A stretch of DNA of 64,000 bases. It comes from Metallyticus violacea (Eukaryota > Arthropoda > Insecta > Mantodea > Metallyticidae). The stretch is from positions 564,001 through 628,000 of the forward strand of contig JAUJEO010000019.1 of NCBI GenBank assembly GCA_030762175.1, written 5' to 3'. The notes beneath the pieces were generated by a model that ran no database searches, had not been told where the DNA came from, and worked only from the letters and a program-made list of their open reading frames with translations. Positions 34,470 to 46,727 of the stretch are shown here, in pieces; position 1 is the stretch's first letter, and every line of letters begins with the position of its first letter. The position numbers and the translations under genes were made by a program.

Positions 34470-35530
34470 TTTAAGACCAAAAGTTTTGCTACCTGCTTTA
34501 GTTAGCATCATCAGTTAGAGATGTGCAATTGGAACAATATCAATGGTGAATGCAAAGTTACAAGAAAGTGTCATAGTGCAGTGGAATTTCTGTTGGTATT
34601 GGGGATGAGGGTATCAAGAACAGCTATGTGTGCTAGGATGGAAGTTGTTTATTGTTTAGAACTGGTTTCCATGTCTTGCTGATCTTCAACCCATTGTCTT
34701 TGTTTGTATTAAAAATATTTTGTTTTATTTTTAAAGCTTCCATTCTAATCAGATTAAAATAGCTATCAGTTTGTGCAATAACTTCAGTTCTTAAGATGAT
34801 CTTATGACATTCAGTAAGAGTGTTCAGCTATAACAGAGCACTCTGGTTGGTTCAGCCTATAATGATATTTATGCCCACATAAATTGTTTTTATGTCCTTC
34901 TTTTTCAGAATGCATGAAATTCTCAGTTACATCTTTGATAAATGAAAAAAAAGTTTTAGGATGGTCTCGAAAATCTAGAGCCAGTCTCGTGGCATTGCTA
35001 GACCTTATAGCTGAATTAATATCTTAGTTGCTATACCCAATCACTTTTAAAGCTTTACAAAGATGTTTAAATTCACCTTGTAGAAAGTCTGGTTCAATAA
35101 CATATCTAACTCTTTGGATTAATGTTTTAACCACATTTCTGTTTTTTACCAGATGGTGGCTGGATCTTGTGTTCAGGTAGTGATTGGTGTGTGTGTTGGT
35201 TTCCAGTAGACTTCATGGCCAAGGACATCAGATGTCTTGCATATAATTAGAACATTCAGAAATGACATTTGTCTATTGTTCCATTTCTATCATATTTATG
35301 TTTTAATGGATGTCATTTAGATGTTTCAAAAAACTATACAGCTTCTCTTTTCTGTGTGACCAAATCACAGAAGCTTTGTGTACATAAGGGAATCAATATA
35401 TAGGTTTTTATTGTGCTGTGCGTAGAACGTTTTCCTTGAAATATTCCATGAAGAAATTGATGATCGCAAGCTTTAAGGGGCTTCACTTTCCTACACAATC
35501 TTGTTCATAAAAGACATCTTACCATGTGAA
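34470..35530 (-). pseudogene. PLE reverse-transcriptase/endonuclease relic (- strand)
   Basis: Read on the - strand from 35530 down: an RT piece AL-IDDFFMEYFKENVLRTAQ, then PYVHKASVIWSH, where YVHK (35375-35386) replaces the catalytic YVDD. Next come HLNDIHPNI (about 35310), ETNTHTNHYLNTRSSHH (about 35160-35210), VKTLIQRVRYVIEPDFLQGE (about 35070-35130), a GIY-like region near 34860-34920 and a hammerhead-like core at 34477-34514. Both catalytic Asp residues of the RT box are gone and stops are frequent. It is the window's second fragment to reach the RT box. Confidence 0.7.
34477..34514 (-). ncRNA. Hammerhead-like core, PLE relic
   Basis: On the - strand: CTGATGA followed directly by the stem TGCTA, an 11-base loop, TAGCA, then AAAACTTTTGG. 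The first box is perfect and the stem abuts it, as in canonical hammerheads; the second box has AAAAC for GAAAC. The stem sequence differs from all other copies. Confidence 0.5.
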
Positions 35531-36480
35531 AGAACTCCCCTGCAACTTGACACTTTCTCATATTTGCCATCTGGACTGCTCCAGTTCCACATCTCCACTA
35601 ATGATGCTAACTGAAGCAGATAGAGAAAGTTTGGTCTTAAAATGCTACATCAATCACATCAACAGCTTGGAAAGTTGTAATTTTAGTAATATGACTGCTG
35701 ATTGTGAAAGCCTTAAAAAGTCTATGACATGTACAAGATTATTAAAAAAAATTAGTCTATAAACCCTTGAGTCAGTGAAGTAATGAATGAAGTATTTATT
35801 GAGCATATGGTGTGAAAATTTGTAAAATTTATGCTTATAGTGACATGAAGATCCCAATAGATTTCTGCACATACCAACATCACCGTTGTAAACATTAACT
35901 GAAGCCCAAAAGCACTGGTCAAAATGCAAAGTTTTACTTTGGGTTATAAGGTATAATGTAATACAAAATATTGTAAATATGGAACAATCAGGGTATTTGG
36001 AATACTTCAGATGAAATAGCATAATTTTTCGTTCATTTTATTTATTTATTTGTATGTTCATTTATTTATACTGACAGAGTTAAGACCAGGAAGCCTTTTA
36101 TTCCACTCAAACCAGCCTTAAATGAATACTTACATATTTTATACATTTCCTTCCAAATAGTCTAAATAATGACGGTACAAGTCAACAATTTATTCACAAT
36201 AACAGTAAATGGAATAGAGCAGTAACAAAATACAACAGAGGTATAGACATAGGAATAATAGAAGACAAAGTATATTTGTAGCTATATATAGATATCAGTT
36301 AGGTGCATAACCAGTAATTGCACATATCAGCTATATATATATATATAACAAACTATATAATTGGACTCAGGACTAAAAAATGAATAAATCTGAAGTGACA
36401 TAGCATTTTGTCTTGCAGTACAATTCACAAGAAGAATACAGAATTCTACATGTGGAGTAGACAAGAAAGCCAGCATGTGA
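35531..36480. other. Unassigned DNA
   Basis: AT-rich with a short TA run near 36332-36347. Open frames on both strands (for example 35654-36022) look like chance frames; nothing recognised. Confidence 0.4.
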
Positions 36481-36720
36481 ATTTAACTTCATCTATAGTT
36501 GAGACATAAATATTATTATGTTAGTATATAGCCTATGAGTTAACAAAAGTTTCTTTAATTTGCTTTTAAAGCATTGCTTGTTGAGAAGTTTTAATTGATC
36601 AGGGAGACACATAATGGCTTTAAGGCTTTTTATGATGCAAATTATTTGCTGAACTAGTGTTGTGTGCATGATAATCAGTTTTATTAAAAATAATTCTAGG
36701 TTTGGTGAATAAAACATATT
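36480..36720 (-). pseudogene. Possible LINE ORF2 3'-end fragment
   Basis: A 74-residue open stretch on the - strand ends CLPDQLKLLNKQCFKSKLKK and LLLTHRLYT. This resembles the last residues of some jockey/CR1-like LINE proteins (LP..IK.L....FK..LK.FLL.H.FY). Similarity is short, and upstream coding parts are not visible, so this is a weak call. Confidence 0.3.
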
Positions 36721-36844
36721 TTTAGAATGTATCTAGAAGGAACAGATAATTTGTTTAATTCTTTAAAGTTGCCTTTGCTAGATGAATGAGCAGGTACCTT
36801 TTCCATCCTTTTTTTTTTTTATTATTTTTTTTATTTGTTTAATC

Positions 36845-36990
36845 TACAACATGGGACCCGTGGGTTTACTTCCCTTCCAAAGGACACCATACTTTGGATT
36901 TTCATGCCCAAAAAATCCATTGACCCTGGTCAGGATTGAGCAATCTTGGGTTTATGAGGCACGAATAAACCAGTAGACCACCAGGACCGA
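36845..36990 (-). mobile_element. SINE family 1 fragment
   Basis: On the - strand GGTCCTGGTGGTCTACTGGT, a decayed B-box region and the body up to GGGACCCATG-type sequence. Only the first half of the SINE is present; the rest is replaced by a T-rich stretch at 36810-36840. No target duplication found. Confidence 0.75.
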
Positions 36991-37329
36991 GGGTATAGTA
37001 AAGGAAATTTGGGATTGCACATATTCAAAATATACTGATTTTAAAATTGTGAGTGTAAGATCATTGAAAACCTGGAATGCATAGCACAAATGATCAAAAT
37101 TTTCAGTTATTTTTTTTAACATGAGTATTCCAAGAATCTATCCAAGCATCCAGCACTAAAAAATCTTGTTTTATTCCCTTTTAGGATAGTAAAGTTGTTC
37201 ATAATGCATAAAGAAAGATGAGAATAAAGTCTAGTGTTTGTTACAAAATATATTACTATAATCATTTTACATGTTTACGCACTATATTCTGATATTTCTG
37301 AACATGAAAGTTAAAAGCTAGAGGTTTTA

Positions 37330-37960
37330 GTAGCAGCCACAAATATTTCTCAAGTAAGTTGTAACCTTTACTGCTTTTCAAAGTATTTTCCATTACAATG
37401 TCCAACTTGTGCATCTGTTCAAACCACTTTGAAAATGCCTCTGACCAAGCTTCTTAGGAAGTCATTCACAGCCTCAATGGAAGCCCAAATGGCCTTTTCA
37501 TGTGATGGGAAGTGGCATGAATAATTTCTTTGGTGGGGAAAAGGAAAAAAATCGCATGGGGCCAGATATGAAGAATAAGGGGGAGGGGGGTTGGGAAGAA
37601 ATCTCCCCTTTTGGTTAGCCAAGAAATCAAGTGTTCTGGTTGCTGTGTGTGTGCAGAAGCATTGTCATGATTAAGCAGCAGGTGAGCAGTCTTCAATCTT
37701 GGATGCTTTACCTTCCAATCTGCAATGGTGGCAGAGAGTCATTCATATACCACTCTGTAGCAACTGATTTTTGGTTTCCAGGGTGATGACCAAAAGAAAC
37801 CACCATCTTCTTTCCTGCATTTCTGCTTTTTGCACTTTTGTTGGTGGTTCACCTTCTGGAATGCACTATTCTGCCAAGTGCATTTTTATTTCAGGATCAT
37901 TGATATATCCATGATTCATTTCCTGTAATGATGTTGGTGTTCTTGTTTTTCCCATTGTCA
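37330..37960 (-). pseudogene. mariner-superfamily transposase relic
   Basis: On the - strand: LLNHDNASAHTQQPEHLISW (about 37620-37685; LHHDNASAHT is the second catalytic Asp box of mariner-like proteins), FLPNP-PPYSSYLAPCDFFPFP (about 37540-37600; the third box, with the SPDLAPCDFFLFP Asp region altered), then FE-WFEQMHKL (about 37400). At least one frame change separates the boxes. No TIRs identified. This is a different family from 2407-3586. Confidence 0.7.
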
Positions 37961-38384
37961 AATTTTTCCAGTGTGATATGGAAATGGCATCATTCCACAT
38001 GAGCTATTTTCTACTCGTGTATAGAAAATATATATTCCATCATTCAAAGGGGAAGAATGTTTGGTGCATAACATTAGTTTTATAGCTTTCCAACATGAAA
38101 TTTAGCAAATTCAAACATAAGTCTTAACATTTATACCAGAGTTGCATAATAAAAAGTTATCATAATTTTTATACATGCAAAATTTCTCATGATAAGATTT
38201 AACTTTACAATATTTTGTTAGCTTAATGCATAATGTACACATGATACTAGTTTTGTTGTTGTAATTTCCAGTTCCTGCATGAGAGAAGTATGCAAGTTGA
38301 GACATGTTCAGTTCTACCTACAGCAAAATGGAGGTGGCATTCAATAAACAATATGTTGGCTCTGAATTTCTGCTTTTAACTCAA

Positions 38385-39150
38385 CAAATCTTCAACTGAG
38401 ACCTATGCAATGTTACAGGAGGCCTATGGAGAATTTGTTCTTCCCTATAGCACAGCTTGAATATGCGTTGCTATCATTGTGACAGAGGGTCATTGATCAA
38501 CATTAAGAATGCTTTCAGATTCTGAAAATTTAACTAGGTGCCACCCACATGCTGGTAACTGAAAAGTTGCACATGAGACATGTTTGTGCAGTGTGTTTTA
38601 AGATAGCTGATTTCCAAATAAAACTGCAGCTTTGCACAAAGTGATAAAACTTGGCTACATCCTTTCAATCCTGAGAGCAAACAGCAAAGCTCTATGTGGA
38701 AATCTCCATCATTACCAAGCCAAAATAAAGCTTTCTTCTGGGACTACGGTCTCTCAATATTCAAGGAATGGTTTACTAACATGTCTAGTTTGTATACAAA
38801 CACAAGTGCAACTGAGCATTATTACAGAGATGTCCTGAAAACTCTGCAAGGCCATATCATATACAAAATGCTGCATTTCTTTGCAACAAGCTGGATGCTG
38901 CACCATGATAATGCATAGCCACACATTGCAAATGTTGCCTAATATCTCACAAAAATCAATGTGAAATTTGTGCCTCACCCTCCCTTGGTCCAGATTTAGC
39001 CTAAGTGAATTTTTCATTCTCCACAAATTGGAAAAACTCCTTTGTGGTAGGCATCTCCATCATTAGAAGCAGTGATGAAGGCTGCATAGACAATTCTGAA
39101 GGACCTGTCCAAAAAATGGTTTCCAGCATGTTTTTGAAGATTGGCAGAAA
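38385..39150 (+). pseudogene. mariner-superfamily transposase relic
   Basis: Frames on the + strand give STETYAMLQEAYGEFVLPYS (about 38393-38450), HPFNPESKQQSSMWKSPSSP (about 38655-38710), YYRDVLKTLQGHI (about 38820-38860), LHHDNA-PHIANVA (about 38898-38940) and VPHPPLV (third-box remnant, about 38972), then LKDLSKKWF (about 39100-39125). The order is that of a full mariner transposase, with stops and shifts throughout. It is 3' of another mariner relic in opposite orientation. Between them, 37961-38384 has no assigned content. Confidence 0.7.
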
Positions 39151-39326
39151 TGGTGGGACAGAGCATTGCACCCAACAGAGACTAGTTTGAGAAAGATCAA
39201 TTACAATGAGAAGAAAAGATGAACTGTCAAAAAAATTATGAGCATTCTTCATTTAACCGCCCTCACGTCTGGTGCATATTATCTATATATCCTATCTACT
39301 TCAAAGCAGCTTCAAGACTATTAATG

Positions 39327-39580
39327 AGATGTCTGTGGTTCGTATCTGCAAAAACTTCCTCCTGAGGTTCTTTCCAGGTTTTCCGGGATGTCTGTGGTTC
39401 GAATCCGCAAAAACTTCCTCCTGAGGTACTTTCCAGGTTTTCCTACTTATCCCTGGCAAATACAAGGGAGGTATCCTAAACTTACACCTGGAACACTTCC
39501 TTTCCAAATGTTTCCCCCGATTTATCGTTGCATAATTATTCACTACCTTAATGTTACAGTAATAAAAAGGGGATGCGTTA
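39327..39580 (+). mobile_element. SINE family 2 fragment with internal duplication
   Basis: Begins within the tRNA head (GTCTGTGGTTCG, B box). A segment of about 57 bp is tandemly repeated (39328-39384 and 39385-39441). Then CCTAAACTTACACCTGGAAC and the family end near 39565-39580. Somewhat diverged; no target duplication. Confidence 0.75.
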
Positions 39581-40171
39581 CAAAATTAGAAGCATCTTGT
39601 TTGAATGTATAAACGTGTTTAGACTTACAAAATGTCTCTCCCAAGTTTTGGAGTTTTAAGACGATCTTTTAAGTTGAAAGTTCATTACACGGCACTCATG
39701 GCAAATATTGCTAGAAAGAATATTCAGTAAAATGGGTAATCTGTTATTTGCGATACATACATTTTCAACAGGAAGCAAAATTCAATTCAACTTTTTAATT
39801 AGTAATACTGATCGCTTCGAAAGACCCTCCACCATGTACGTCATGCAAGTCAGCAGCGCCAACGGTTGTCATTACGTTTAAAGCGGTTGTTGCAGAATGT
39901 TAAGCCTTTCTGAACGTGTATTTTGTATACAAAGCGATTTAAATGTACGGTAACTGGGAACTTGGGTAGCCATATTGATTGTTTGTGCAGTTCGTTTCTA
40001 GTGCTAAGAAATCCATTGACATCGATGATATTTTATGCCAAAGAATAAAAGGAAAACGGCCTGTTATTACCAGAACTATTTCTGGACTGGATTTAAATAG
40101 CTTTGATAAGTGATAAGTGCAAATAAGTGAAAAATTCAAGTCTAGACGTAGCCGTCTGGAAAAGTACTAAG
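39581..40171 (+). promoter_or_regulatory. akirin 5' flank and probable 5' UTR
   Basis: Non-coding and visibly richer in CpG than the surroundings between about 39830 and 39990. An in-frame stretch of open codons precedes the chosen ATG, but its residues are not akirin-like. No TATA box or clear initiator decides a start site. Promoter location is inferred from proximity only. Confidence 0.4.
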
Positions 40172-40343
40172 ATGGCTTGCGCTACACTTAAAAGAACACT
40201 AGATTTCGATCCTGTTCATGGCCATGGAAGACCTTCTAAACGTAGGCGATGTATACCAATGTGTGTGTCTCCAAACACATCTGTAAGACAACGGGACATT
40301 AATCCTTCACCATTTGGAGAAGTTTGCCCCAAAATGACACCTG
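40172..40343 (+). CDS. akirin: akirin exon 1
   Basis: The product begins MACATLKRTLDFDP at the ATG 40172-40174, the invariant start of akirin/subolesin proteins. Upstream in-frame codons exist but are not conserved, so this ATG is chosen. Residues 20-26 (RPSKRRR) form the known N-terminal nuclear localisation signal. INPSPFGEVCPKMTP (end of the exon) is the conserved second block. The donor GTAATAAG starts at 40344 and leaves one base (G) of a split codon, completed by AG in exon 2 to give Glu. Akirin is a nuclear protein that links transcription factors such as Relish/NF-kB and Twist to SWI/SNF (Brahma) chromatin remodelling. The in-frame tail beyond the donor (VIFCNFSV) is intronic. Confidence 0.96.
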
Positions 40344-41554
40344 GTAATAAGCTAGGATTAATTCCCGGAAATGTCATATTCTGTAATTTTTCAGTTTTAA
40401 TTTATCTATAATGTATGTTAACTTAAAACATATGGATAGTGTGATCAAATGTAAGCATAGTATATCACGCATTTAAATTATAAATTTGTATTTTTTAACG
40501 CATGACTCGACATATACAAGTGATCAGTTATATGGACCTTCAACCAATATCTAGGTATATATTAAGAACTAGCTTTTAAATTTAATTAGTTAATTTTCAG
40601 GAATGATGAAACTTAAAAGCAAAAATTAATTATGCAACACTTTGGGGAAGTGGATAATTATAGTTAATTGTATCAGCAGCAAAGTATCTGACATCGATGC
40701 ATATTTGTATGAACTGCCGTTAAAATGAACAAGCCTCGTTATTAGTTGCAGTTATATAATAAGCATAATCTGTTTTTAGTTTCATATGATTAGTTTTCTG
40801 TATGTTATGATTAAATATATTTCATAAACTATTCAACTTTAGATGTTAAAATTACTTTAGTATTTTAAAACATTCATAAGGAACTGTGTTATACCACTTC
40901 TCAAAAGAAAAGCAAACAGTAGATATGTAACCCGGTTGAATTCTCAGCTTCTGTCATCGGTAAAAATAGTTACTGTTCAGCAGTAACCAGTTTTCAATGT
41001 TCTAGTGTCATGGGGTAAGACTTGGTCCTTTCTTGCATGCACTTCCCTTTGGTTTTCTCCACAGGTCTCTGGTTCCTCCAGCGATGCTGACTGCCATTGA
41101 TTTAGTTGGTCAAGAACTAATTGAATTGAGAGTTAACTTGAATTTGTTGATAAAATTAACCATCAGTTATATTTAACTTGAAAATTTTGGTTGTGTAAAC
41201 ATTAATCAATGATTATTTCATCTTAACCTCAAATTAAGTCTAATTTGCAAAATTTCACAAGTTAAAGCACCAACTAGAACTTAGTGATTATTAAATAAAA
41301 AATTGCCCAGCATACAGAACCATAACTTCATTTATAAACAAAATGGTTTGTTATGTTTATTTTAATTTCATGTAGGTAATGTTTATTCAATGTTTCACTT
41401 TTCATTTTCATGTAATAACAGCAGACAGAGTTGCATTAAATTGTAGGTTGTGATAGACTAACCGTACAAGAAGTATATTCTACATATTTCTTTACAGATA
41501 TCTGATTTTGACATATAATCTGATAATGGATATTGCCATGCTCATGTATTTCAT

Positions 41555-42130
41555 GAGAGAAATAATCCATTTCAGGAACTGAACGACAAACAATCCAAAA
41601 TTCAATTTTGCTTTGAAAAATATTTGAAGAACTGGAACAGATGTTATGTCCCTGATTTCAATCAAAAACTATGCAAAATCATGCTTTAAATTCAATGTTC
41701 ATTATACTACTAACTGTTAAGGTTCTATGCAACAGGGAGCTTCCAAATAGTTATTGAAAATATATTCAAAGTGGAGAAAGAAGCGGCCAGTAGAACCATC
41801 CATAAACTTGATAGAGCAATTGCAGCTCTGAGACATCATTTCATTAAACCAAAGAGTGTGCTATAAGGAAAGTGACATTAATCTTCTATAACATTTGCAA
41901 CTTTCCTGGAGTTTTAGGTGCAACAGTCTGAATACACATATCCATTATATGGGGGTAATAATGCAGAAGTCTTCAGAATAGAATTATTCTCTTTGGCAAT
42001 TTCCTCCCCATGTATGTTCTTTATCCTTATTTGAGATTAATCTGTGGTCTCCCCCCCCCCCCGTGAGGGGGATGTGATTTTGCCATAGGTTTGACAGTTG
42101 TTGCAAACTTAGATTACTGTATCCTGAGCC
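41555..42130 (+). pseudogene. HARBI1-like (Harbinger) nuclease relic
   Basis: On the + strand: RNNPFQELNDKQ (41559-41595), then RFYATGSFQIVIENIFKVEK (41719-41778) and ASRTIHKLDRAIAALRHHFI (41788-41847), which match the LRFYATGSFQ ... VSRxIHRVxxAIAxL block of HARBI1-type nucleases. Then TFATFLEF and GATV-IHI (41890-41940), where the GVIGCIDCTHV catalytic Asp block is disrupted by a stop. NNAEVFR (about 41958-41980) follows, and YLRLICG near 42025-42045. A C13 run sits at about 42050-42062. The coding order is clear, but stops and frame changes make it dead. It may be related to the TTA-flanked element at 8702-9779. Confidence 0.75.
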
Positions 42131-43205
42131 TGAGGTAATTTTTATGTAATAGAAATGATGACAAACCTCTAGTTACTGATTAAATTACAGTTAAAAGTAA
42201 TCTCCAGTTAGCAATTTGTATACAACTGAGCCTAAGAATTTTGGATTTTAATGATAATGTGATTTGTAAACAATTTACCTTTGCATTCTGAAATAAAACA
42301 GTAATGTTGCTGGTACCTCTTGCACCATAAACATGCATTTAACATATCAACATTCTGCCTTTGTCCTTCATACAAGACTATTTCATTTCATAGTTCTTTT
42401 CCTTCACTTTCTAACTCATTACAGTATTTTTAAGAGCCATCAAAGTTCAACCAATTAATAGCAAGTTATATATCTATTAAAACTCTCCTCCACATTTCAT
42501 ATCAATGGGTCAATGAGAAGAAGAGGAGACGGAGAGAGGCAATGGTGGGAGCTGAGAAAGAAGTCCTTTTTTGTACCTTTTCCCACTTGATTTTCCCTCC
42601 TTTCTGTATGACCATTCCTTTCAAAATCCACTTCCCAGGCTTGTCCTGATTGTGCAACAGTGCAACAGACCATGAACATAGCTGCAGAAGTTTACATCTT
42701 CTCATAATATACAACCTATAGTCTTTATATTTCTTATAACATAGTAAGATTTGTTATTAATATAATTCAACCTTACTTCAATTCAAAAGTAATTTTTTTA
42801 ATGATTTATTTTGCATTAAGGACATTGTTATTTTGAAACAAAATAAATAAATAATTGTTAAATAGATTTATTTTAGCAGCCATTTTCTAGTTCCTGTGCA
42901 TTGCAGTGGTGTTATATGCAGTGGTCATATCCTGTAAGTCATTGTGAATGGATTCATTTAATTATCTGACCAGAAGCTTTTTTGCTTGCATTTGCTTTCA
43001 TATTTTATTATACACAAATAGGCCTTTAGATTACATCGTTATGAATAGGCTTTAGATTACGGCAATCCAGCTGTTTATTATGTTATGCTGATATAATGTA
43101 CATTTAAACTGTGTACAGATATTCATTTCTTTTCTCCTTGTTATTCACCAGGCATATGTTTCCTTTTTATGTGTTGTGTACAGGATCTATTTCACACCCA
43201 CATCT

Positions 43206-43220
43206 TATTTGTTGTTGTTG

Positions 43221-43267
<47 letters not shown>

Positions 43268-43272
43268 ATAAT
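43206..43272. repeat. GTT/ATT microsatellite
   Basis: GTT repeats followed by ATT repeats and ATA. Located directly before the LINE relic at 43325. A tyrosine-rich open frame across it is an artefact. Confidence 0.93.
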
Positions 43273-43324
43273 AAAGTATCTAGCTCCAGCCAGAGTACAA
43301 AGAAGACTATGTATAGTGGCAATC

Positions 43325-45590
43325 ATTGATCACGTGGGATAGTAGCAGGTGACGTTAATTGTAGAATAAATGCAAGTAATCATGAGACTGAAACCGTTTT
43401 TGATTATCTACAAGGAGAGAGTATGGCCCTCATAACAAAAGACATGAAAAAACATACATTTGACGATAAGAGTAGCACAATTGACTTTGTGCTCTCGAAC
43501 ATGAACGTCCATATTGTCCAACAAGCAACGCTTGGGGAATGGAGAGGAAAAACCTACCAATAGCAGTAACCTTCATACTGCAACAGAAATATCCTGTTCC
43601 TCATGCAAAAATAACCTTGTCGAGGAAGCTAAATATAAACCTCATTTTCTGTGCAAAACATACATCAAGGAAGCCAAAAACTACTAATGGCAGGTCACAT
43701 TGACTCCACCATAAATGAGCTGGAGTTCATTATCTAGCAGGCTATAAATGCAGTCAGGCTTAGCAGCAGGAAATCCAAATCTTGGTTTGATGAGTCATGT
43801 TACAAAGCCAGACAAAGGACTTTATATTCACTTCACAAAACCAGAGACATGCCATCGGATGCCACTTTCCATGAATAAGTCACAAGACAGAAGTCATATA
43901 AAAGCCTAATCAATCAAAAGAAGGTACAGTACTACAAATGCTTGGGCAGAAAACAGATCATAGAAGCCATAAACACCCCATACAGAGCACTGAAGCCAAG
44001 GACTCCAAAATTTTCACATAATATCCCAATAGTAACCCAGATTACACGTTTTAATTGAGTATTCAGATTAAAAGACACAAGACCTTCCGAGTACCTGTAA
44101 GATAGACAAGCTGGAAAGCCATCAACTGTTCACACTTGAAGAGATACAAGAGGTAATTGCTAATTTGAAAATAAAGAAGGCTTGTAGCCAAGACAACATT
44201 TTCATTGAACACATTAAGAATACATTCCCAACCCTTGCAGAAACTTGGATAATGCTCCTTAAGCTGCTGTATAAAGGAAAGGAAGATCCCAGTGATCCAG
44301 ACACCTAGAGGGCATCACTTTAGAGTGCACTCTTCTGAAAGTATTCACGAGAATCATAACACAGAGATTTACCAAATTAATGGAAAATCATATCCCAGAT
44401 GAGTAGCTTGATTTTAGGAAAAACTGATCGATACTTCAAGCCATGGATGCCTGCAAAATGATATACAAGAAGCAATTAACCCACAGAGAGGCAAATTGAC
44501 TACTTGTTGTAAACTACTCAAAGGCATTTGATACAGTCAGTAGAAAGAAATTCATGAATAAACTGGTAAGATTATTAAGTGAAGAAAACTTCATAGTTGG
44601 ACTAGCAAAGAATATATTAGTGGAAAATATAACACACATTGACAACTCTAAATTCACATCCATAGGAATACAACAGATGAACAGAGTACTTCAAGGAGAC
44701 CCTTTGAGCCCATTCTGTTTAATGTTTCAATTCATGAATGCAACACAAACAGTAAAAACAAGGTATAAAAATATACGTATATGCTGACACATGGTACTAG
44801 CATCAGTCTGCAGAAATGTATTCATTACAGGAAGCTGTTGGCAAATTATTGTCCTGAGCCCAAGAAAATGAATTGACATAAATAAAAGCAATTGTGACAG
44901 TGATGTAAAAGAGAGGAGGGATACAATCAATTGCAAAGCAGAAGCATTGATGGCATGAACAGATTTAAATTCCTAGGCATGACACTGCAGTCTCCTTGAA
45001 GCACATCATACTACATGTGAAGGATAGACTGTCAGCAGCGGTGCTTACAATTAATGAAATACAGCATCTGCAAAAGCGTTCTCTGAGCACAGCAATAGAA
45101 CTATTAAAGATGAAGTTATAGCCACTGATTACCTATGACATATACCTTATCATTAACACCTGTCATCTTCCATGTCATGTTTCATCAAATATGAAACATC
45201 AAGAAAATCAAGGCAGCATTCCTGAAGCGAGTGCATTGTGTTTCAAAGGGCACTCTATCAAGACTAGTTTTGCAAATTATGCAGAAAGCTGATGAAGTTA
45301 GAAGAGCTGCATTTACAGCTACTACTACCATCTACACTCCCTTATGTAGTACTACTCAAAGACTGTTGGAAGAAGGCCAAAATATAGGATTACTTTTATG
45401 TTAGCGGTGCAATGAATTGAAAGGAATGGACAAAAGCCAACTATGAACTGCAACACTTTGTTAGAAGATGACTTTCACTATAAGCTCTGCAGTACATCAT
45501 TTCCATGCGCCAAATGTGTCCATTCACAGCTGTGTGAATGATACCATTTGAAAAAGTGTAAAAGGGAAATGTGTCTGACAAAATTCTATA
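43325..45590 (+). pseudogene. Non-LTR retrotransposon (LINE) ORF2 relic
   Basis: Domains in order on the + strand, across frames: endonuclease C-terminal part IVAGDVNCRINAS (43335-43375) and STIDFVLSNMNVHIV (43475-43520); RT start LEEIQEVIANLKIKKACSQDN (44136-44198); RT block SKAFDTVSRKKFMNKLVRLL (44515-44575); QMNRVLQGDPLSPFCLMF (44675-44728), the GLRQGDPLSPLLF-type motif. The YADD box after it is destroyed (TAG/TGA around 44783). A C-terminal part follows with LKRVHCVSKGTLSRL (about 45215-45260) and a Cys/His cluster CSTSFPCAKCVHSQLC (about 45485-45535). Many stops make it a relic. The clade is uncertain. Confidence 0.8.
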
Positions 45591-45617
45591 GCAATTAAGA
45601 TATTTACTTTGCACATT

Positions 45618-45618
45618 A

Positions 45619-45661
<43 letters not shown>
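45618..45661. repeat. ATT microsatellite at the LINE 3' end
   Basis: ATT repeats soon after the last recognisable LINE coding sequence. Some LINE clades end in such simple repeats, so it may mark the element's 3' end. 45662-46278 has no assigned content. Confidence 0.85.
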
Positions 45662-46289
45662 GAGCATTAAGTGTTTCAAGAGCTTGCAAAGTCACTAATC
45701 TAAAAAGCTGCGCATATGTCCTTACTGCATTCCCATGTATGAAACTGTGATGGTGAATACAAACTTTGTGTTCAAAGACAAATGGACAGCAGGCAAGTAA
45801 TACAATTTTGTAATATAAACTGTAGTGGCAACGTGTTTAAGACAAGTGGTCAGTGGCATGTGAGACCTACCATTTTCCTTAGAAACATTTACCTCAAGGT
45901 ACCTAGAACGAATATTGCAAAGGTTAGATTGCAAGTGAAATAAGTGTAGTTTGCCATTAATGTACCAAGAAAATTGTTTTATTCATTATATATAAATTTA
46001 CATCATAATAAACACCATTTTCTCCTTGTAATTTGCCAGCCATGTGCTAATACAATGACAATTTTTTGCACTGCATAACAATTTTGTTAACATTAATGAG
46101 TTCCCATAGAGACCACAATAGCCTCTGATATAGTAGTTATAGCTATTGGGTCCTATATTCCCTTTGTCTTAATATATAATAATCTTTCATACTTTCATTG
46201 TTATGTTGCTTACTAATTTTCCTGTGCCATTTAGCTCTTACTTTACCTAAATAGTTTCCTATTTCTTTATATTCTTTCTTGATTTTACC

Positions 46290-46584
46290 ATGTTGGTCCT
46301 GGTGGTGTAGTGTTTACCATACTTGCCTCCTAAACCCAAGATCGCGGGTTCGAACCCGGTCAGGACCGATGGATTTTTTCGGGGCGTAAAAATCTTAAGT
46401 ATGGCTTCCTTCAGAAGGGAAATAAAGCTGTGGGTCCTGTGTCGTACATTTACGGCACGAAAAAGAACCTCAAGCCTGAAAGAGAGGCCTCTGAGCAAAA
46501 TTTGTCGGCTGTTTCACGCCCTGGGTTGAATGGGACACTGATGACCTGAGCTGTTAAGGAGTGTCCATAAATAAATCATTATTA
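46290..46584 (+). mobile_element. tRNA-headed SINE, family 1 (well preserved)
   Basis: Target duplication TTGATTTTACC at 46279-46289 and 46585-46595. The head begins GGTCCTGGTGGTGTAGTGTT; the B box is GGTTCGAACCCG. The body runs to a terminal hairpin region and ATAAATAAATC tail. The sequence is close to the copy at 50085-50363. Confidence 0.93.
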
Positions 46585-46635
46585 TTGATTTTACCTTCAT
46601 CTTTATCCCATTAATTTCTCTGGCAAATTAACCAC

Positions 46636-46726
<91 letters not shown>

Positions 46727-46727
46727 C
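46636..46727. repeat. AAT/AAC compound microsatellite
   Basis: AAT repeats followed by AAC repeats, located 40 bp after the SINE at 46290-46584. Confidence 0.93.

Noticed and set aside
43111..43329. 72-codon frame with a long tyrosine run
   Set aside because: Produced by the ATT microsatellite.
46295..46370. tRNA-like sequence with GGTTCGAACC
   Set aside because: Head of SINE family 1, flanked by an 11-bp target duplication; not a host tRNA gene.
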